This document shows positions 51,406 through 52,299 of a stretch of DNA of 52,299 nucleotides, piece after piece (the stretch's first letter is position 1; the number at the start of each line of letters is the position of its first letter). The stretch is from the NCBI GenBank assembly GCA_003577245.1, contig QEVS01000003.1, forward strand, positions 1-52,299, read 5' to 3'. The DNA is from a bacterium (GTDB taxonomy: Bacteria; Chloroflexota; Dehalococcoidia; Tepidiformales; Tepidiformaceae). Position numbers and translations under genes: made by a program. The notes under the pieces are model-generated. The model was not told the origin of the DNA and did no database searches. It saw nothing but the letters and a program-made list of their open reading frames with translations.

Positions 51406-52101
51406 ATGGAGCGATTCCGGGAACGCCTCTCAGGTTTCTTTGCCACGCCCACCGGCCAGGCCGCCGGCTGGTCGGCCCTTGGCGTGCTCGGACTCCTGCT
51501 CGCGCTGGGTGGTTTGCTGCTCTTTCTCGGCGGCAACGGCGACAGCGACGGGGGACAGGCTCGCGCCCGCGACGACGCGTCAATCCCTGCCACGGCCACG
51601 GCCACCGCGAAGACACAGGCGCCAACCGCCACACCATCGCCTACCCCTTCGCCCACGCCCACCGAGACGCCTTCGCCCACCCCCACGGCCACGCCCACGT
51701 TGATCAGCAACCAGTCGGGCAGCACCGGCGGCGGCTCCAGCGCTCCCCCGCCCACCGCCGAGCCCACTCCACCTCCGCCTGCCGCGGGCGGGCCCTACTG
51801 CAACAACAGCTCCTCCACCGCGCCGCCCAACACCATCGCCGGCCAGCTCACGATCGGCGGTCAGCTGGCCCCCGTTGGCACCGTCGTGAGCATTGCCTTC
51901 GATGGCGTTGTTGGCCCTGGCCGTCCGACGGTCGCCGCGGGAGGCTATCGTATCGACTGGTCTGCCGGCGGGGAGGACTGCGCGAACCGCTTCGGCGCGG
52001 CCATCTCCATCGTGGTCAACGGGCAGGCCTTCGCCAGCCCCTATTCGGTGGGCTCCACCGGCGGCAGCCCCTTTATTCGCTTCGACATCGCGGTTCCCTG
52101 A
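51406..52101 (+). CDS. Membrane-anchored Thr/Pro-rich protein, unknown
   Basis: This 231-residue protein has an N-terminal cytoplasmic part, one membrane segment (GWSALGVLGLLLALGGLLLF), and a long extracellular linker of Thr-Pro-Ser repeats (TATPSPTPSPTPTETPSP-like). A C-terminal domain of about 100 residues carries two cysteines (CNN... and EDCANRF) that could form a disulphide. This architecture is a surface-displayed domain on a stalk. No family is recognised. No clear ribosome binding site precedes the ATG. Confidence 0.65.
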   Translation: MERFRERLSGFFATPTGQAAGWSALGVLGLLLALGGLLLFLGGNGDSDGGQARARDDASIPATATATAKTQAPTATPSPTPSPTPTETPSPTPTATPTLISNQSGSTGGGSSAPPPTAEPTPPPPAAGGPYCNNSSSTAPPNTIAGQLTIGGQLAPVGTVVSIAFDGVVGPGRPTVAAGGYRIDWSAGGEDCANRFGAAISIVVNGQAFASPYSVGSTGGSPFIRFDIAVP

Positions 52102-52184
52102 CCGTTATCCTCAAGCACCGTGCGGGCACACCCGCTAACCGATAGCGCATCCCCGGATGCGACGTTTGTCCCCGGGAGGGCGCC

Positions 52185-52299
52185 ATGGCTCGCAACAAAC
52201 CCCGCCGTTCGGCTCCCGACCCCGGCGATCCCGTGGCCCAATTCCTTGGTGTTATTGCGGACCTGCTGAATGAAGACCAGGAGATGGACCCCGCGCAGA
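52185..52299 (+). CDS. Start of a gene of unknown function (partial)
   Basis: A GGGAGGG site lies just before the ATG. The window shows 38 codons, beginning MARNKPRRSAPDPGDPVAQF and continuing with an acidic helix-like stretch to the window end. Too little is visible to assign a family. Confidence 0.5.
   Translation, partial: MARNKPRRSAPDPGDPVAQFLGVIADLLNEDQEMDPAQ

Noticed and set aside
51590..51700. Tandem repeat-like DNA with ACGCC units
   Set aside because: It is the coding sequence of a Thr/Pro/Ser stalk in an intact frame, not a CRISPR or intergenic repeat.
52120..52160. Short hairpins (GCGGG/CCCGC and GCATC/GATGC) after the Thr/Pro-rich gene
   Set aside because: Stems are only 5 bp and lack a following U-run, so they are not supported as terminators.

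Overview
The window is GC-rich, densely coded bacterial chromosome. It has no insertion sequence, prophage, CRISPR array, tRNA or rRNA gene that I can recognise. The gene content fits a Gram-positive-type lineage that uses F420/FMN split-barrel enzymes: Ddn-like and PPOX-like proteins, zinc-type S14, S4, S18 and L36, zinc-lid adenylate kinase, an Ycf45-like R3H ATPase and an L10 leader. I read it as most likely Chloroflexota (Dehalococcoidia or Tepidiformia-like). That placement is inference from family knowledge, not a phylogeny.

Region 1 (1-17661, + strand) starts with the end of tuf. It continues as one unbroken S10-spc-alpha ribosomal superoperon (rpsJ to rpsI), with secY, adk, map, infA, rpoA and truA embedded. 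Most junctions overlap or are only a few bases apart, and the run ends in a strong intrinsic terminator. Several products (L13, L17, S3, RpoA, and S6 elsewhere) carry long low-complexity C-terminal tails.

Region 2 (17.7-24.3 kb) holds a tungsten aldehyde:ferredoxin oxidoreductase, a Ddn-like flavin/F420 enzyme, a GNAT acetyltransferase, an alkylsulfatase-like metallo-beta-lactamase protein and an atypical OmpR-family regulator. Opposing them is a free-standing rplJ-rplL operon with its own promoter, L10-type leader, attenuator and terminator.

Region 3 (24.3-36 kb) has two minus-strand groups: pdxT / GNAT-like / R3H ATPase / thymidylate kinase, and malyl-CoA-lyase-like aldolase / histidine phosphatase / GH29 alpha-L-fucosidase. 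These are followed by an acyl-CoA dehydrogenase, RdgB, a zinc alcohol dehydrogenase, a GrpB-family protein and small membrane proteins.

Region 4 (36-43 kb, minus strand) is a seven-gene run, rpsF-ssb-rpsR-ppiC-hom-coiled coil-thrC, led by a clear promoter and a structured leader. Beside it lies a sucD without sucC.

Region 5 (43-52.3 kb) contains a CYTH-CHAD protein, YceI, a toroid-like protein paired with a MarC-like membrane protein, a nitroreductase, convergent yebC and ruvC, two divergent PPOX-like genes, PPK2, and a membrane-anchored Thr/Pro-rich protein. CYTH-CHAD and PPK2 both point to polyphosphate metabolism.

Across the window, several genes place a -10-like hexamer exactly 6 nt before ATG, with no Shine-Dalgarno. 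This suggests leaderless transcription is in regular use. I did not find a clearly new multi-gene system. The best leads are the toroid/MarC-like pair, the coiled-coil gene inside the threonine operon, the L13 tail, and the leaderless promoters.
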